From the NCBI GenBank assembly GCA_015494775.1, contig WGAP01000169.1:1-21635 (forward strand): a stretch of DNA of 21,635 nt, in the 5' to 3' direction. The position numbers were made by a program, and so were the translations under genes. Origin of the DNA: Flavobacteriales bacterium. GTDB lineage: Bacteria > Bacteroidota > Bacteroidia > Flavobacteriales > Flavobacteriaceae. How positions within the stretch are numbered: position 1 is the first letter of the stretch; every line of letters begins with the position of its first letter. Positions 1 through 8,365 of the stretch are shown one piece after another. A model generated the notes under the pieces. It ran no database searches and was not told where the DNA came from. It was given only the letters and a program-made list of their open reading frames with translations.

Positions 1-139
1 CGCGGGCGGCAGCTTCGCTGCCGGAATGCCGTAGCACAACCAAGCCACATTGTAGCAGAGGGCCGGTTTCCCGAGCGCCCGAAGGGCGCGAGGGACACGC
101 CCAAAAAATATTTATCAAAAAAATCCCCGTCCGGCTTTC
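1..139. repeat. Intergenic hairpin-rich stretch at the left edge
   Basis: This stretch lies beyond the stop codon of the leftward GH3 gene. It holds a perfect 7-bp hairpin (CGGCAGC, loop TTC, 7-23). A second hairpin at 69-95 has GCGCCC, loop GAA and GGGCGC inside a TCCC/GGGA outer stem, separated by a symmetric GA/GA internal loop. The GAA loop and GC-rich arms resemble the left lateral hairpin of the junction elements elsewhere in the window. The 69-95 hairpin could terminate the GH3 transcript, but no T-run follows it on that strand. The window edge cuts off whatever lies further left. Confidence 0.5.
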
Positions 140-3130
140 TTAATGCTTGCCCTTCTTATGCTCCCATGGATACGGAATGCCTTTGAGCTTGTATTGGTCG
201 CGATAGTCGTATTTGGGATGTTTGAGCGACAAGTAAATCAGTCGTTGCACCTCACTGCGGATGTTCAACTGGTAGAGCAGCCGGTTTTTCATGGTCGGGT
301 AAACGCGGTTCGAAAGGAATATGTACACGATTTGCTCCTCGGGGTCGGCCCAAACCATGGTGCCCGTAAAGCCCTGATGGCCGAAACTCCGGTCGGAAAT
401 TTCCTCGAAGGTAGGCCCGAGCACGCCCTTAAACTGCCGCATATCCCAGCCCAGCCCGCGGCGCACACTGTCGGCCGCAAAATAGCGGTGGCGGAAAATC
501 CGCTCGGTGCTGTCGCTAATATAACGCCGGCCGCCGTAGTAACCGCCCTGCAAGTGCATTTGCATCACCTTGGCCAAGTCCTCGGCATTGCCGAACAGAC
601 CCGCATTGCCGTTGACGCCGTCCAACATGGCCGCGCCCATATCGTGCACATAGCCGCGCAACTCCTGATGACGCCAGTAATCGTCCACTTCGGTGGGAAC
701 GATTTTGATCATGGGCGTATTTTTCCAAGGATTGTAGGTCAAACTATACGCGCCCATGGGTTTGTAGAAAACCGAATCGGTGTAACGGTCCAGGTCGGTA
801 TGGTAGCGTTCGAGCATGAATTTTTTCCACAAATAAAAAGGCAAACCGCTATACACGTACTTGCGCTCCTTGTATTGCGGAGCATCCTTTATTTGCTGCC
901 AAATGGTGTCGGGATAGGTGGAAATAAGGTAGAAATTCCGTGCCACCGTAATTTCGAAGCCGGGTTCCTTGCGGTAGCGGTAATATTTGCGCATGGGCTT
1001 GTGGGTAACCGAATCGATGGTTTGCAGGTAGAACGGAATCCAGGATTTTATTTTGGCATAATGCGAAAGCACCGAAATCACGTCCAACGTATCCTTATTG
1101 CTCCCTTTCAGGTAGGGAAGCAAATCGCCCAAACGGTCGGTCAGTTTAAAGCCGCCTTCGTCGTAAATCCGCATCATGGACGTGGTGGATGAAATGACCT
1201 TGGTTACCGAAGCCAGGTCGAACACATCATCGGTACAGGTGGGTTCTTTGCCGTTGTAGCGGTGATAGCCGTAGCTTCGCAGGAAAACAATACGGCCGTT
1301 GCGCGCAGCCAATACCACACCGCCGGGCGCCGCCATGGTGTCCATCATAAATTGCATAAGCGAATCCACCTTGTTCAGCCGGTGGGAGTCCATATCTTCC
1401 TGCTCGGGAAATCCGTAGGCCAAGCGGCCGATTTTGGCGGTGGTTACTCCCGTGCCCACGGGATAACGTTTGTTTACGCTCACCGGCAATTTACCCCGGA
1501 AAGCCAAAGCACCGTAGAGCAATTGCGGTACGGCGCGTTGGGTAAAATCGTTGTTTTGATAAGCTACCACCACACTGCGTCCCGGCAGTTCGTCTTTCCA
1601 TGGCAAAAGCGCATAGGGCGAAGTGAACACCGCCAAAACCGTAGGTTTTGCCCGGGCTATCAGGTCGATGAGTTGGCGGGTGCGGTCGCTCAATTGGTAG
1701 GGTTTCCACGGATTGGCCGTGTTTTTGAACACCGCCACAATCACGCGGTTGAACTTTTGCAGGCGTTCCACATCCTTTTCGTTCGTTACGGAAACGCGCT
1801 GTATGTGTTGGTATTTGTTCAAATAAGTAAAAAAGATGCTGTCGTGTTCGGCTTCTTCGCCCAGCGGAACGTAGGCCGTGGCCGGTTCCAAATCGACGAA
1901 GGGCAGGAAATGTTCCTCATTTTTGACCAAGGTCATCGCTTGTTCAAAGGCCGATTGCACCAAGGCCGTATCCATGGCGGTAGATAAGCGTTTTACATTT
2001 TCCACGGCACGCGGCTTGTAATCGAAAAGGCCGGCCCAAAATTTGGCCCGCATAATCTTTTTGACCGATTCGGCCAGTCGTGCTTCGGTGATAATGCCTT
2101 CGGCGTATTTCTGCTTGAAGTAGGCCATGCTCTCTTCCACATCGCGCGGAAACAGTATCACATCGTTGCCGGCCAGGAATGCTTTCAGGTTGGCCTCACG
2201 GGGCGTGGTGTAGTCGGCCACGCCTTTCATGCCCATGGCATCGGTCATGATGATGCCTTGAAAGCCCAAGCGTTTTTTCAGGATACCGGCCACCATACGC
2301 GGCGAAATGGTCGAAGGCACGCCCGTATAATCCAAGGCCGGAACGCGCAAGTGAGCCACCATTACGCCCGTCAGTCCGCGCGGAATGAGGTATTTGTAGG
2401 GATACAATTCCACCGAATCGATGCGTTCGTAGGAAAAAAGCACGCTGGGCAAGGTTTTGTGCGAATCCTTGCTCGTGTCGCCATGGCCGGGAAAATGTTT
2501 GGCGGTGGTCAGGATACCTTCGTCCTGCATACCTCGGGTAGCCGCCCAACCCTTCCGGGCCACATTGTCTTTGTCCTCGCCAAACGAACGGTTGCCGATG
2601 ATGGGATTGAGCGGATTGGTATTGATGTCCACATCGGGCGCATAGTTCATCGAAAAACCTTCCAATTGCAATTGACGCCCCATTCGACGGGCGATGCGGT
2701 AAACCAAACTGTCGTTGCGCAAGGCGCCCAACGTCATGTTCCACGGATAGGCCAACACCGAATCTTCACGCATGGCCAGTCCCCACTCGGCATCGATAGC
2801 CGTGATGAGCGGAATTTCGGCCACCGATTGCATGTGGTTGTTCATGCGCAAATGATCCGAAGGATGCCCTTTCAGGAAGCCCACGCCGCCCACATGCAAA
2901 TCGCGCACATAATGGTCCACCTTGGCCAAATTTTCGGACGTGTAGGCCGACGGCACGTGCACCATAAAAAGTTGGCCGATTTTTTCGTCCAAACTCATCC
3001 GGGCATAAATGCTGTCGATTTTTTGTTCAACGCGGCTGTTCAGGTAAAGCGGATCGGGTTGCTGGGCGCGCAGGGCAAGGTTAGCCATCAGCACCGCCAA
3101 GAGCAAGGAAAAACGTTTCATCTGCATCAT
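140..3130 (-). CDS. Exported GH3 (NagZ-type) glycosidase fused to beta-lactamase-like serine hydrolase
   Basis: The protein is about 996 residues. It starts with a signal peptide (MKRFSLLLAVLMANLALRAQ), so it should act in the periplasm or at the surface. Residues about 35-360 form a GH3 TIM barrel with the NagZ-type loop KHFPGHGDTSKDSH (about 211-224), whose His/Asp pair serves as acid/base, and a nucleophile Asp in TDAMGM (about 297). A GH3 C-terminal-like domain follows. The last ~370 residues are a class C beta-lactamase/esterase domain with SVTK (Ser about 641, Lys 644) and a late HQGFTG motif. The family is known in Bacteroidota. NagZ-type enzymes release N-acetylglucosamine from peptidoglycan fragments, so a wall-recycling role is likely but the substrate is inferred. 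The frame is open up to 3172. I prefer the Met at 3130 (or 3121) because the upstream residues are hydrophilic and would sit in front of the signal peptide. Confidence 0.9.
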   Translation of the reverse strand: MMQMKRFSLLLAVLMANLALRAQQPDPLYLNSRVEQKIDSIYARMSLDEKIGQLFMVHVPSAYTSENLAKVDHYVRDLHVGGVGFLKGHPSDHLRMNNHMQSVAEIPLITAIDAEWGLAMREDSVLAYPWNMTLGALRNDSLVYRIARRMGRQLQLEGFSMNYAPDVDINTNPLNPIIGNRSFGEDKDNVARKGWAATRGMQDEGILTTAKHFPGHGDTSKDSHKTLPSVLFSYERIDSVELYPYKYLIPRGLTGVMVAHLRVPALDYTGVPSTISPRMVAGILKKRLGFQGIIMTDAMGMKGVADYTTPREANLKAFLAGNDVILFPRDVEESMAYFKQKYAEGIITEARLAESVKKIMRAKFWAGLFDYKPRAVENVKRLSTAMDTALVQSAFEQAMTLVKNEEHFLPFVDLEPATAYVPLGEEAEHDSIFFTYLNKYQHIQRVSVTNEKDVERLQKFNRVIVAVFKNTANPWKPYQLSDRTRQLIDLIARAKPTVLAVFTSPYALLPWKDELPGRSVVVAYQNNDFTQRAVPQLLYGALAFRGKLPVSVNKRYPVGTGVTTAKIGRLAYGFPEQEDMDSHRLNKVDSLMQFMMDTMAAPGGVVLAARNGRIVFLRSYGYHRYNGKEPTCTDDVFDLASVTKVISSTTSMMRIYDEGGFKLTDRLGDLLPYLKGSNKDTLDVISVLSHYAKIKSWIPFYLQTIDSVTHKPMRKYYRYRKEPGFEITVARNFYLISTYPDTIWQQIKDAPQYKERKYVYSGLPFYLWKKFMLERYHTDLDRYTDSVFYKPMGAYSLTYNPWKNTPMIKIVPTEVDDYWRHQELRGYVHDMGAAMLDGVNGNAGLFGNAEDLAKVMQMHLQGGYYGGRRYISDSTERIFRHRYFAADSVRRGLGWDMRQFKGVLGPTFEEISDRSFGHQGFTGTMVWADPEEQIVYIFLSNRVYPTMKNRLLYQLNIRSEVQRLIYLSLKHPKYDYRDQYKLKGIPYPWEHKKGKH

Positions 3131-3212
3131 TTTTTCAATCCGAATATTACGATTTTTCCCGCAATTGCCCAAGGAGTTTAGGGCACTTTATGGTTATTTG
3201 TTTCGGGCGCCG

Positions 3213-3240
3213 GAAGCCGGCGCGCCGCGCCTTCGGCTTC
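3213..3240. repeat. GC-rich hairpin before junction element A
   Basis: GAAGCCG (3213-3219) and CGGCTTC (3234-3240) are perfect inverted arms around a GC-rich loop. The hairpin lies between the upstream end of the GH3 gene and junction element A. Confidence 0.45.
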
Positions 3241-3263
3241 GTGCTTGTCTTCCGGCAGCTTCA

Positions 3264-3441
3264 CAAGCCGTCGGGGCGCCGGCGGCGGAATGAAATTCCG
3301 CGCCGGCGGCGCAAAAAAAATACCGGCAAGTGCTTTTTAAACGGAATTTACCGACTATTTTGCGTCGTGCCAATAAAATACCACTCGTTTTTTTGCGCCG
3401 CCGGCCCCGCGCTTTGCGCGGCGCCGGCGCCCCTTGTCTTG
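3264..3441. repeat. Junction element A: 178-bp four-arm palindromic repeat
   Basis: The ends read CAAGCCGTCGGGG and CCCCTTGTCTTG. The outer stem is GGGGCGCCGGCG (3273-3284) with 3422-3433, 12 bp and perfect. The inner stem is 18 bp and perfect (3302-3319 with 3388-3405), left arm GCCGGCGGCGCAAAAAAA. Exactly between them on the left is a 17-nt hairpin (3285-3301: GCGGAAT, loop GAA, ATTCCGC). On the right is a 16-nt hairpin (3406-3421: CCGCGC, loop TTT, GCGCGG). The apical 68 nt are AT-rich. Element B at 21168-21343 is a homologous copy and element C at 9502-9662 shares the fold. It sits in the 808-bp gap between two divergent genes. It could be a mobile repeat or a structured RNA. Confidence 0.8.
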
Positions 3442-3496
3442 TTCCGCACCTCGGGGAGCCGGCACGCGTCGCCGATATATAAAGAAAACGTAAACA

Positions 3497-3533
3497 ATTG
3501 AAAATCAACTCAAAACTAAAAACTCATAATTAA
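3497..3533 (+). repeat. AT-rich tail repeat, copy 1 (shortened)
   Basis: It reads ATTGAAAATCAACTCAAAAC and ends in ACTCATAATTAA. It matches the 44-nt tails at 3811, 9150 and 13545 but lacks several bases in the middle. It lies 55 bp after junction element A and just before a GC-rich hairpin cluster. Confidence 0.65.
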
Positions 3534-3544
3534 CCACGCGTTTG

Positions 3545-3766
3545 TCTCCCCTCGGGCTCCGCGAGCCCTTTGGTCTCGCTTCGCGGCTTCGGGAGCCGGC
3601 CGCCCTTCGCCTTCGCTCGGGCGGCGTCTCCCTACGCAGGCCTCGGAACCCTTCGGTTTCCTCGGCGGCTACGGGAACCTGCGGCTTCCGAAAGCCAAGC
3701 CAACGGCCGCGCCTTGTTTCCCTCCGCAACCCTCGGAGCCCGCCCCTTCGGGCCGTTCTCCTCGGG
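3545..3766 (+). repeat. GC-rich hairpin cluster 1
   Basis: A row of short hairpins follows one after another. GCGAG/CTCGC surrounds CCCTTTGGT (3561-3579). GGGAG/CTCCC surrounds a nested GCCGCCC/GGGCGGC hairpin (3591-3632). GGAA/TTCC surrounds CCCTTCGGT (3645-3661). GGAA/TTCC surrounds CCTGCGGC (3674-3689). GGAG/CTCC surrounds a GCCC/GGGC hairpin (3735-3761). The same modules recur at 8981-9110, 13225-13525 and 21344-21506 in the same orientation. The reading frames across it are products of the repeats, not genes. Confidence 0.75.
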
Positions 3767-3792
3767 GCGCGGCAACACCGCGCTTTTCTGTT
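3767..3792 (+). terminator. Candidate terminator at the end of hairpin cluster 1
   Basis: GCGCGG (3767-3772), loop CAACA, CCGCGC (3778-3783) is followed by TTTTCTGTT. This has the form of an intrinsic terminator on the + strand. No + strand protein gene precedes it within this gap, so it would end a transcript coming from the repeat region itself. Confidence 0.45.
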
Positions 3793-3810
3793 AGAAATAA
3801 ATCATAACTT

Positions 3811-3854
3811 GTTGATAATCAATTCAAAATTCAAAATTCAGAATTCATAATTAA
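3811..3854 (+). repeat. AT-rich tail repeat, copy 2
   Basis: This is a 44-nt unit containing AATTCAAAATTCAAAATTC and then AGAATTCATAATTAA. It differs from the copies at 9150-9193 and 13545-13588 at only a few positions. It closes the first repeat gap about 80 bp before the acyl-CoA ligase start. Confidence 0.8.
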
Positions 3855-3892
3855 TCACACTGCTGCGTGTTTCAAAAAACCGACAACCCCGG

Positions 3893-3923
3893 TTGATAAT
3901 TCCCGTATTATGTGGTATTTTCG
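3893..3923 (+). promoter_or_regulatory. Candidate Bacteroidota promoter for the acyl-CoA ligase gene
   Basis: TATTTTCG (3916-3923) matches the -7 consensus TAnnTTTG except for one base. A TTG (3893-3895) lies 20 nt upstream, as expected of the -33 box. The predicted start point is about 10 nt before the ATG at 3939, which supports that start codon over the longer open frame. Confidence 0.45.
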
Positions 3924-3938
3924 TCTAAAATTCCTGTT

Positions 3939-5990
3939 ATGCCCATTCATCCCGCGCTTATTCGTCCTTCATCCATCGTGGTGGTGGGCGGTTCGGATAA
4001 CCTTCATGCGCCCGGCGGCCGCTTGCTGAAAAACCTGATGGACCATCATTTCGACGGAAAATTGTATGTGGTCAACCCGAAAAAAGCCCGCGTCCAAGGG
4101 CTTCCGTCCTATCCCGATGTCAAGGATTTACCCGGCCGGGTGGATTTGGCCCTTATTGCCATTCCGGCCCGCTTCGTGGAAGATGTGGTACGTACCTTGG
4201 CGCGCAAAAAAGGCACGCGTGGGTTTATCATCATTTCGGCCGGCTTTGCCGATACGGGCCCCGAAGGCAAAGCCCTCGAACAACGTATTGCGGCCGAAGT
4301 GGAACGCGTGGGCGGAAGTTTGCTCGGCCCCAATAACATCGGACTTATCAACACACATTACGCCGGCGTGTTTACCACGCCCGTTCCTGAACTCGACCCC
4401 CAAGGCGTGGATCTTATTTCCGGCTCGGGGGCTACGGCCGTGTTTATTATGGAAGCGGCCATGCCTTTGGGCTTGCGTTTCAACAGTGTTTGGACCGTGG
4501 GCAATGCGGCCCAAATCGGTGTGGAAGATGTTTTGGAACATTTGGACGCCACCTACGTGGATGCCAAGGGCCGCAGCATTATGATTTATGCCGAAACCAT
4601 CAAGCAGCCGCAAAAATGGTTGCGCCATGCCCGTTCGTTGGTCGAAAAAGGCGCCCGTATTGTGGCCGTCAAGGCAGGGACTTCGCAGGCCGGAAGCCGT
4701 GCCGCCTCATCGCACACCGGTGCAATGGCCACGCCCGATGCCGCCGTGGACGCGCTTTTTGCCAAGGCGGGCATCCTTCGCGCCTACGGCCGCCTGGATA
4801 TGATTTACCGGGCCGGCGTGTTCCGGTTTCCTCAACCCGCGAGCCGGCGTATGATTGTGGTAACCCATGCCGGCGGGCCGGCGGTGATGCTTACCGATGT
4901 GTTGGAAAAAAACGGCTTCCAAGTGCCCGAAATCCGGCATCCCAAAGCCCGGGAATTAAAGGAAGAAGTACTGTTCCCCGGCGCTTCGGTCAAAAATCCC
5001 ATCGACATTTTGGCCACCGGCACGGCCGAACAGTTGGACAAAACGCTTGAATACAGTTTAAAATATTTCGAACCCGGTGCCATAAGCGTCATATTCGGCA
5101 GTCCGGGCCTTTTTCCCGTGGACGATGCCTACAAGGTGATTGACCGCCATATCCGTAAATCTCCCGTTCCGGTGTATCCCATTATGCCTTCCCTGATCAA
5201 CACGGCCCGAGAAATGGAAGCGTTTCGCCGCCAAGGTCATTTTCATTTCACCGACGAAGTGATGTTCGGTCGTGCTTTGGGCGATACGGTCAAGCGTCCG
5301 CCGCTTTTCGACCGGCCAAACCAAAAGGATGAAAACTTACGCCGTCAGTTGCTCGAAATCATCGAAGGGCAAAGCGGCTATTTGACACCCGACCGGGTTT
5401 CGGCATTACTACAAACGGCCGGTTTACCTGTGGTGGAACAAAAAATCATCAACCGGATCGAAGATTTGGAAAAACTTCCCGATGATTTCTTCCCGGTGGC
5501 GATGAAAGTCATCGGGCCGGTGCACAAAACCGAAACCGGCGGCGTGCGGCTCGGCATTTCCGGCTTGGATGAAGCACTGCGGCATTACCGCGAATTGATG
5601 GAAATTCCCGAAGCCACGGGCGTGTTGGTTCAGCCCATGATACAAAGTCCGGTGGAAATGTTTGCCGGACTGAAAAAAAATGGCCCGTTCGGTCATTTGC
5701 TCCTGCTGGGCGAAGGCGGCATACACTTGGAAATTCGTAAGGACATAAAAAAAACACTTGTCCCGGCCGGACCCGAAGAATTGGACTATTACACGCAGTC
5801 CCTGCAAATTTATCCCGTACTGAAAGGTTTTCGCGGGAACCCTGGCATCGACATTCCGGCTTGGATAAATTTACTCGAAAAACTCTCGGTATTGGCCGTC
5901 AACCTGCCGGAAATCGAAGAAATGGATCTGAATCCCCTACTTTTCCGCCATTCCCGGCCCGTTATTGTGGATGCACGCATTCGCATTTGA
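3939..5990 (+). CDS. ADP-forming acyl-CoA (acetate-CoA) ligase family protein
   Basis: The 683-residue protein interconverts an acyl-CoA plus ADP and phosphate with the free acid, CoA and ATP. Domains in order are a CoA-binding Rossmann domain (about 1-130, SIVVVGGSDN near the N-terminus), a succinyl-CoA-ligase-like domain (about 150-290), a second ligase domain (about 300-440) and an ATP-grasp domain (about 460-680). The phosphohistidine motif SSHTGAMAT is present with His at about 259. The alpha and beta subunits of the archaeal-type enzyme are thus fused in one chain, as in many bacteria. The acyl substrate cannot be read from sequence. The gene stands alone, with repeats upstream and a separate promoter for the next gene downstream. 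I chose the ATG at 3939 because a -7 box lies just upstream and the protein then begins with the conserved CoA-binding fold. Confidence 0.88.
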   Translation: MPIHPALIRPSSIVVVGGSDNLHAPGGRLLKNLMDHHFDGKLYVVNPKKARVQGLPSYPDVKDLPGRVDLALIAIPARFVEDVVRTLARKKGTRGFIIISAGFADTGPEGKALEQRIAAEVERVGGSLLGPNNIGLINTHYAGVFTTPVPELDPQGVDLISGSGATAVFIMEAAMPLGLRFNSVWTVGNAAQIGVEDVLEHLDATYVDAKGRSIMIYAETIKQPQKWLRHARSLVEKGARIVAVKAGTSQAGSRAASSHTGAMATPDAAVDALFAKAGILRAYGRLDMIYRAGVFRFPQPASRRMIVVTHAGGPAVMLTDVLEKNGFQVPEIRHPKARELKEEVLFPGASVKNPIDILATGTAEQLDKTLEYSLKYFEPGAISVIFGSPGLFPVDDAYKVIDRHIRKSPVPVYPIMPSLINTAREMEAFRRQGHFHFTDEVMFGRALGDTVKRPPLFDRPNQKDENLRRQLLEIIEGQSGYLTPDRVSALLQTAGLPVVEQKIINRIEDLEKLPDDFFPVAMKVIGPVHKTETGGVRLGISGLDEALRHYRELMEIPEATGVLVQPMIQSPVEMFAGLKKNGPFGHLLLLGEGGIHLEIRKDIKKTLVPAGPEELDYYTQSLQIYPVLKGFRGNPGIDIPAWINLLEKLSVLAVNLPEIEEMDLNPLLFRHSRPVIVDARIRI

Positions 5991-6025
5991 TAAATTATTC
6001 TTCGAAATTTTGCCAAACCGGTAAA

Positions 6026-6033
6026 TACCTTTG
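6026..6033 (+). promoter_or_regulatory. Possible upstream -7 box of the T9SS cargo gene
   Basis: TACCTTTG is an exact TAnnTTTG. It lies 51 bp upstream of a second exact match at 6077-6084. No well-spaced -33 box is visible, so it may be a minor promoter or chance. Confidence 0.3.
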
Positions 6034-6076
6034 AACCTGATTAGGGATAAATTATGGAAAATTCAAGATAAAATTT

Positions 6077-6084
6077 TACCTTTG
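6077..6084 (+). promoter_or_regulatory. -7 promoter box of the T9SS cargo gene
   Basis: TACCTTTG is an exact TAnnTTTG, the Bacteroidota sigma-ABfr -7 consensus, 31 bp before the ATG at 6116. The -33 box is not clear. Confidence 0.6.
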
Positions 6085-6115
6085 TATAAATTACAACCCA
6101 AAAATACCGGTTATT

Positions 6116-8305
6116 ATGAAAACTAAATTATTCTTTTGGTTCACTTTTATTGCCCTTATTGTTCCCGGCTTTCTACGGGCACAGGAAGTGCAAGTGGGTG
6201 GTGGAACGGAAATCAATACCCATCTGCCCATTGAGCCCTACTACGGTTATTCCTATTCCCAGCAAATCTATCTGGCTTCGGAAATAGGCGACACCGACGG
6301 CGGCACCATTACCGCCATCAAATTTTACTATCACGGAAACGGCATATCCCATTCCAACGATTGGACGGTTTATATCGGCCATACCACCAAAACGGAATTC
6401 ACGTCCAACACCGATTGGGTCCCCGTTTCGAGTATGACCCAGGTTTTTTCGGGAAATATCGGCACCGTTTCCGCCGACGGGTGGGTTACCATCGACATCA
6501 ACGATTGGACCTACAACGGCACCGACAATATTGTGGTGGCCGTGGACGAAAATCAATCCAGCTACGACAGTTCCGGCGATGATTTTTACTGCACGGCCGT
6601 TTCGAACAACCGTGCAATCGAATATCATAATGACAGTACAAACCCCGACCCTGCAAACCCGCCTACGGCATCGTCGGGAAATCCCAAGGCCTTTGTGCCC
6701 AACATTATTTTTGTCGGCTTGCAAGCCGTTTGCGGCACGCCGACATCTGCAACGGCTACGCCTACATCCGAAACCGAAGCCACATTGAGTTGGAATGCCA
6801 ACGGCGCTTCGCAATGGGAATTGGAATGGGGCCCGGCAGGGTTTACCCAAGGAAGCGGAACCACGGTAACGGGTATTACCCAACCTTCCTATCAACTGAC
6901 CGGACTTACGGTGGGTGATTACGATTACTACGTTCGCGCCGATTGCGGCGGTGGCACATACAGCAATTGGGCCGGCCCTATTTCCTGGACACAAACCCAC
7001 GGCAACAACGATTGTGCCAATGCCCTCAACCTGACCGTTTATCCCGAAGGCGGTGGCAGTGGCAACGAAATTACGCAAAACACCAACTTCTCCACACCCA
7101 GTTCCATGTCGCAAACCTCTTGCGACAGCTACGGGGACAACTATGATTTGTTCTATTCCTTCACAGCTCCTTCGACCGGAGCGATAAAAGTTATCACCGG
7201 CGGCACCAAGGGCGATAATGTCGAAGCGGCGGTTTATGATAGCTGCGGCGGTACCGATTTTGCCTGCTTTGACCAAAGCAACACCAAAACCGTTTCCGGT
7301 TTAACCCCCGGCAATAATTACATCCTGCAAATTTGGCACGACTCCGGTAATCGCGGAGAATTCACTATTGTATTGGAAGAAACATGCCCCGCACCCACCG
7401 GCTTAGCCGCCTCGCCCACTTCCGAATCCGAAGCCACATTGAGCTGGGATGCCAACGGTGGCTCCCAATGGGATTTGGAATGGGGCCCGGCAGGGTTTAC
7501 CCAAGGAAGCGGAACCATGGTAACGGCACTTAGCCAACCGACCTACCAACTCACCGGCCTTTCCGGCGGCACCGCCTACGATTATTATGTACGCACCGAT
7601 TGCGGCGGCGGATCATATAGCGATTGGGTCGGGCCTTTTAGCTGGACACAACTCCCGTCCAACGATGATTGCGCTCATGCCACCGAAGTGGCCTCGCTTC
7701 CCTACCACGACAGTTTGGACGCCAGCGGCGCTACTAACAACGCGGGTTTTATATCCATTTGCTCCAATGCCATGAACGATGGTGTTTGGTACAAATTCAC
7801 CGTTGACCAGGTCAATGGCGATATTACCGTTACCGCCGACCCCGACGGATGGGATCCGCAACTGGATGTGTATGAAGGCACCGACTGCGCTTCACTTACT
7901 TGCGTTCAAGCAGAAGATGCCCATGGCTCGGGAACAGCCGAAAGCATCACCTTTACCCCCACGGCCGGAAGCACTTATTATGTGAATGTCGGCTATTACA
8001 GCGGCAATACCGACCGTCCCGAAGGGCCGTTTACCCTGGACATTTCGGGTAATGTAACGCTCAAACAACATAATCCCGAGTTTCAAAACTTCGTTTTGTA
8101 TCCCAACCCTACCCACGGACGTGTTTCCTGGAACACCTCCAAACACGTGCAATCGGTTTCGGTAATGGATCCCGGCGGCAAAGAATTGTTCCGTATCAAT
8201 GAACCCGGAAATGGCGTTGACCTGCACCGGTTGGCCGCGGGAACCTACATTTTGAATATCCGCATTCAAGGCGTAAACCAAAGCTTTGTCATTGTCAAAG
8301 ATTAA
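6116..8305 (+). CDS. Secreted multidomain protein with T9SS type A sorting domain
   Basis: The 729-residue protein begins with a signal peptide (MKTKLFFWFTFIALIVPGFLRAQ). An N-terminal beta-rich module (about 24-200) of a kind common in secreted Bacteroidota proteins follows. Then come two tandem units, each a fibronectin III-like domain starting with a Cys-Pro or Cys-Gly segment plus a PPC-like domain starting with NDCA or NDDCA. The last ~75 residues (LYPNPTHGRVSW to the end) form a type A sorting domain, which directs export through the type IX system and anchoring or release at the cell surface. No catalytic motif is visible, so binding or adhesion is likelier than enzymatic activity. The two Fn3-like domains share an almost identical 52-bp DNA stretch. 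A terminator follows 25 bp after the stop, and its own promoter precedes it, so the gene looks monocistronic. Confidence 0.88.
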   Translation: MKTKLFFWFTFIALIVPGFLRAQEVQVGGGTEINTHLPIEPYYGYSYSQQIYLASEIGDTDGGTITAIKFYYHGNGISHSNDWTVYIGHTTKTEFTSNTDWVPVSSMTQVFSGNIGTVSADGWVTIDINDWTYNGTDNIVVAVDENQSSYDSSGDDFYCTAVSNNRAIEYHNDSTNPDPANPPTASSGNPKAFVPNIIFVGLQAVCGTPTSATATPTSETEATLSWNANGASQWELEWGPAGFTQGSGTTVTGITQPSYQLTGLTVGDYDYYVRADCGGGTYSNWAGPISWTQTHGNNDCANALNLTVYPEGGGSGNEITQNTNFSTPSSMSQTSCDSYGDNYDLFYSFTAPSTGAIKVITGGTKGDNVEAAVYDSCGGTDFACFDQSNTKTVSGLTPGNNYILQIWHDSGNRGEFTIVLEETCPAPTGLAASPTSESEATLSWDANGGSQWDLEWGPAGFTQGSGTMVTALSQPTYQLTGLSGGTAYDYYVRTDCGGGSYSDWVGPFSWTQLPSNDDCAHATEVASLPYHDSLDASGATNNAGFISICSNAMNDGVWYKFTVDQVNGDITVTADPDGWDPQLDVYEGTDCASLTCVQAEDAHGSGTAESITFTPTAGSTYYVNVGYYSGNTDRPEGPFTLDISGNVTLKQHNPEFQNFVLYPNPTHGRVSWNTSKHVQSVSVMDPGGKELFRINEPGNGVDLHRLAAGTYILNIRIQGVNQSFVIVKD

Positions 8306-8330
8306 GCGCCTACTTGCCTGAAATTTGATG

Positions 8331-8358
8331 AAGGCGGTCCTTGGGGCCGCCTTTTATA
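8331..8358 (+). terminator. Intrinsic terminator of the T9SS cargo gene
   Basis: AAGGCGGTCC (8331-8340), loop TTG and GGGCCGCCTT (8344-8353) form a 10-bp stem with one G-T pair, followed by TT and an AT-rich run. Confidence 0.75.
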
Positions 8359-8365
8359 ATAACTG

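Noticed and set aside
143..1192. Long + strand open frame opposite the GH3/hydrolase gene, with others at 1262-1987 and 2258-3181
   Set aside because: They are antisense shadows of a gene with clear catalytic motifs, and their translations show no domain.
3131..3172. Upstream start for the GH3/hydrolase protein
   Set aside because: It would put a charged stretch before an otherwise ordinary signal peptide.
3264..3441. Integron attC site
   Set aside because: The folded single-strand shape is reminiscent, but there is no GTTRRRY core, no integrase and no cassette genes.
3190..3850. Open frames across the GC-rich gap (also at 9177-9547, 13181-13549 and 21234-21566)
   Set aside because: They consist of the palindromic repeats read through. 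The same peptide pieces such as RPPFAFARAASPYA recur in several gaps, and no start context or known domain is present.
3497..3854. CRISPR array suggested by short direct repeats in the AT-rich tails
   Set aside because: The repeats are few and far apart, have no regular spacers, and no cas gene is near.
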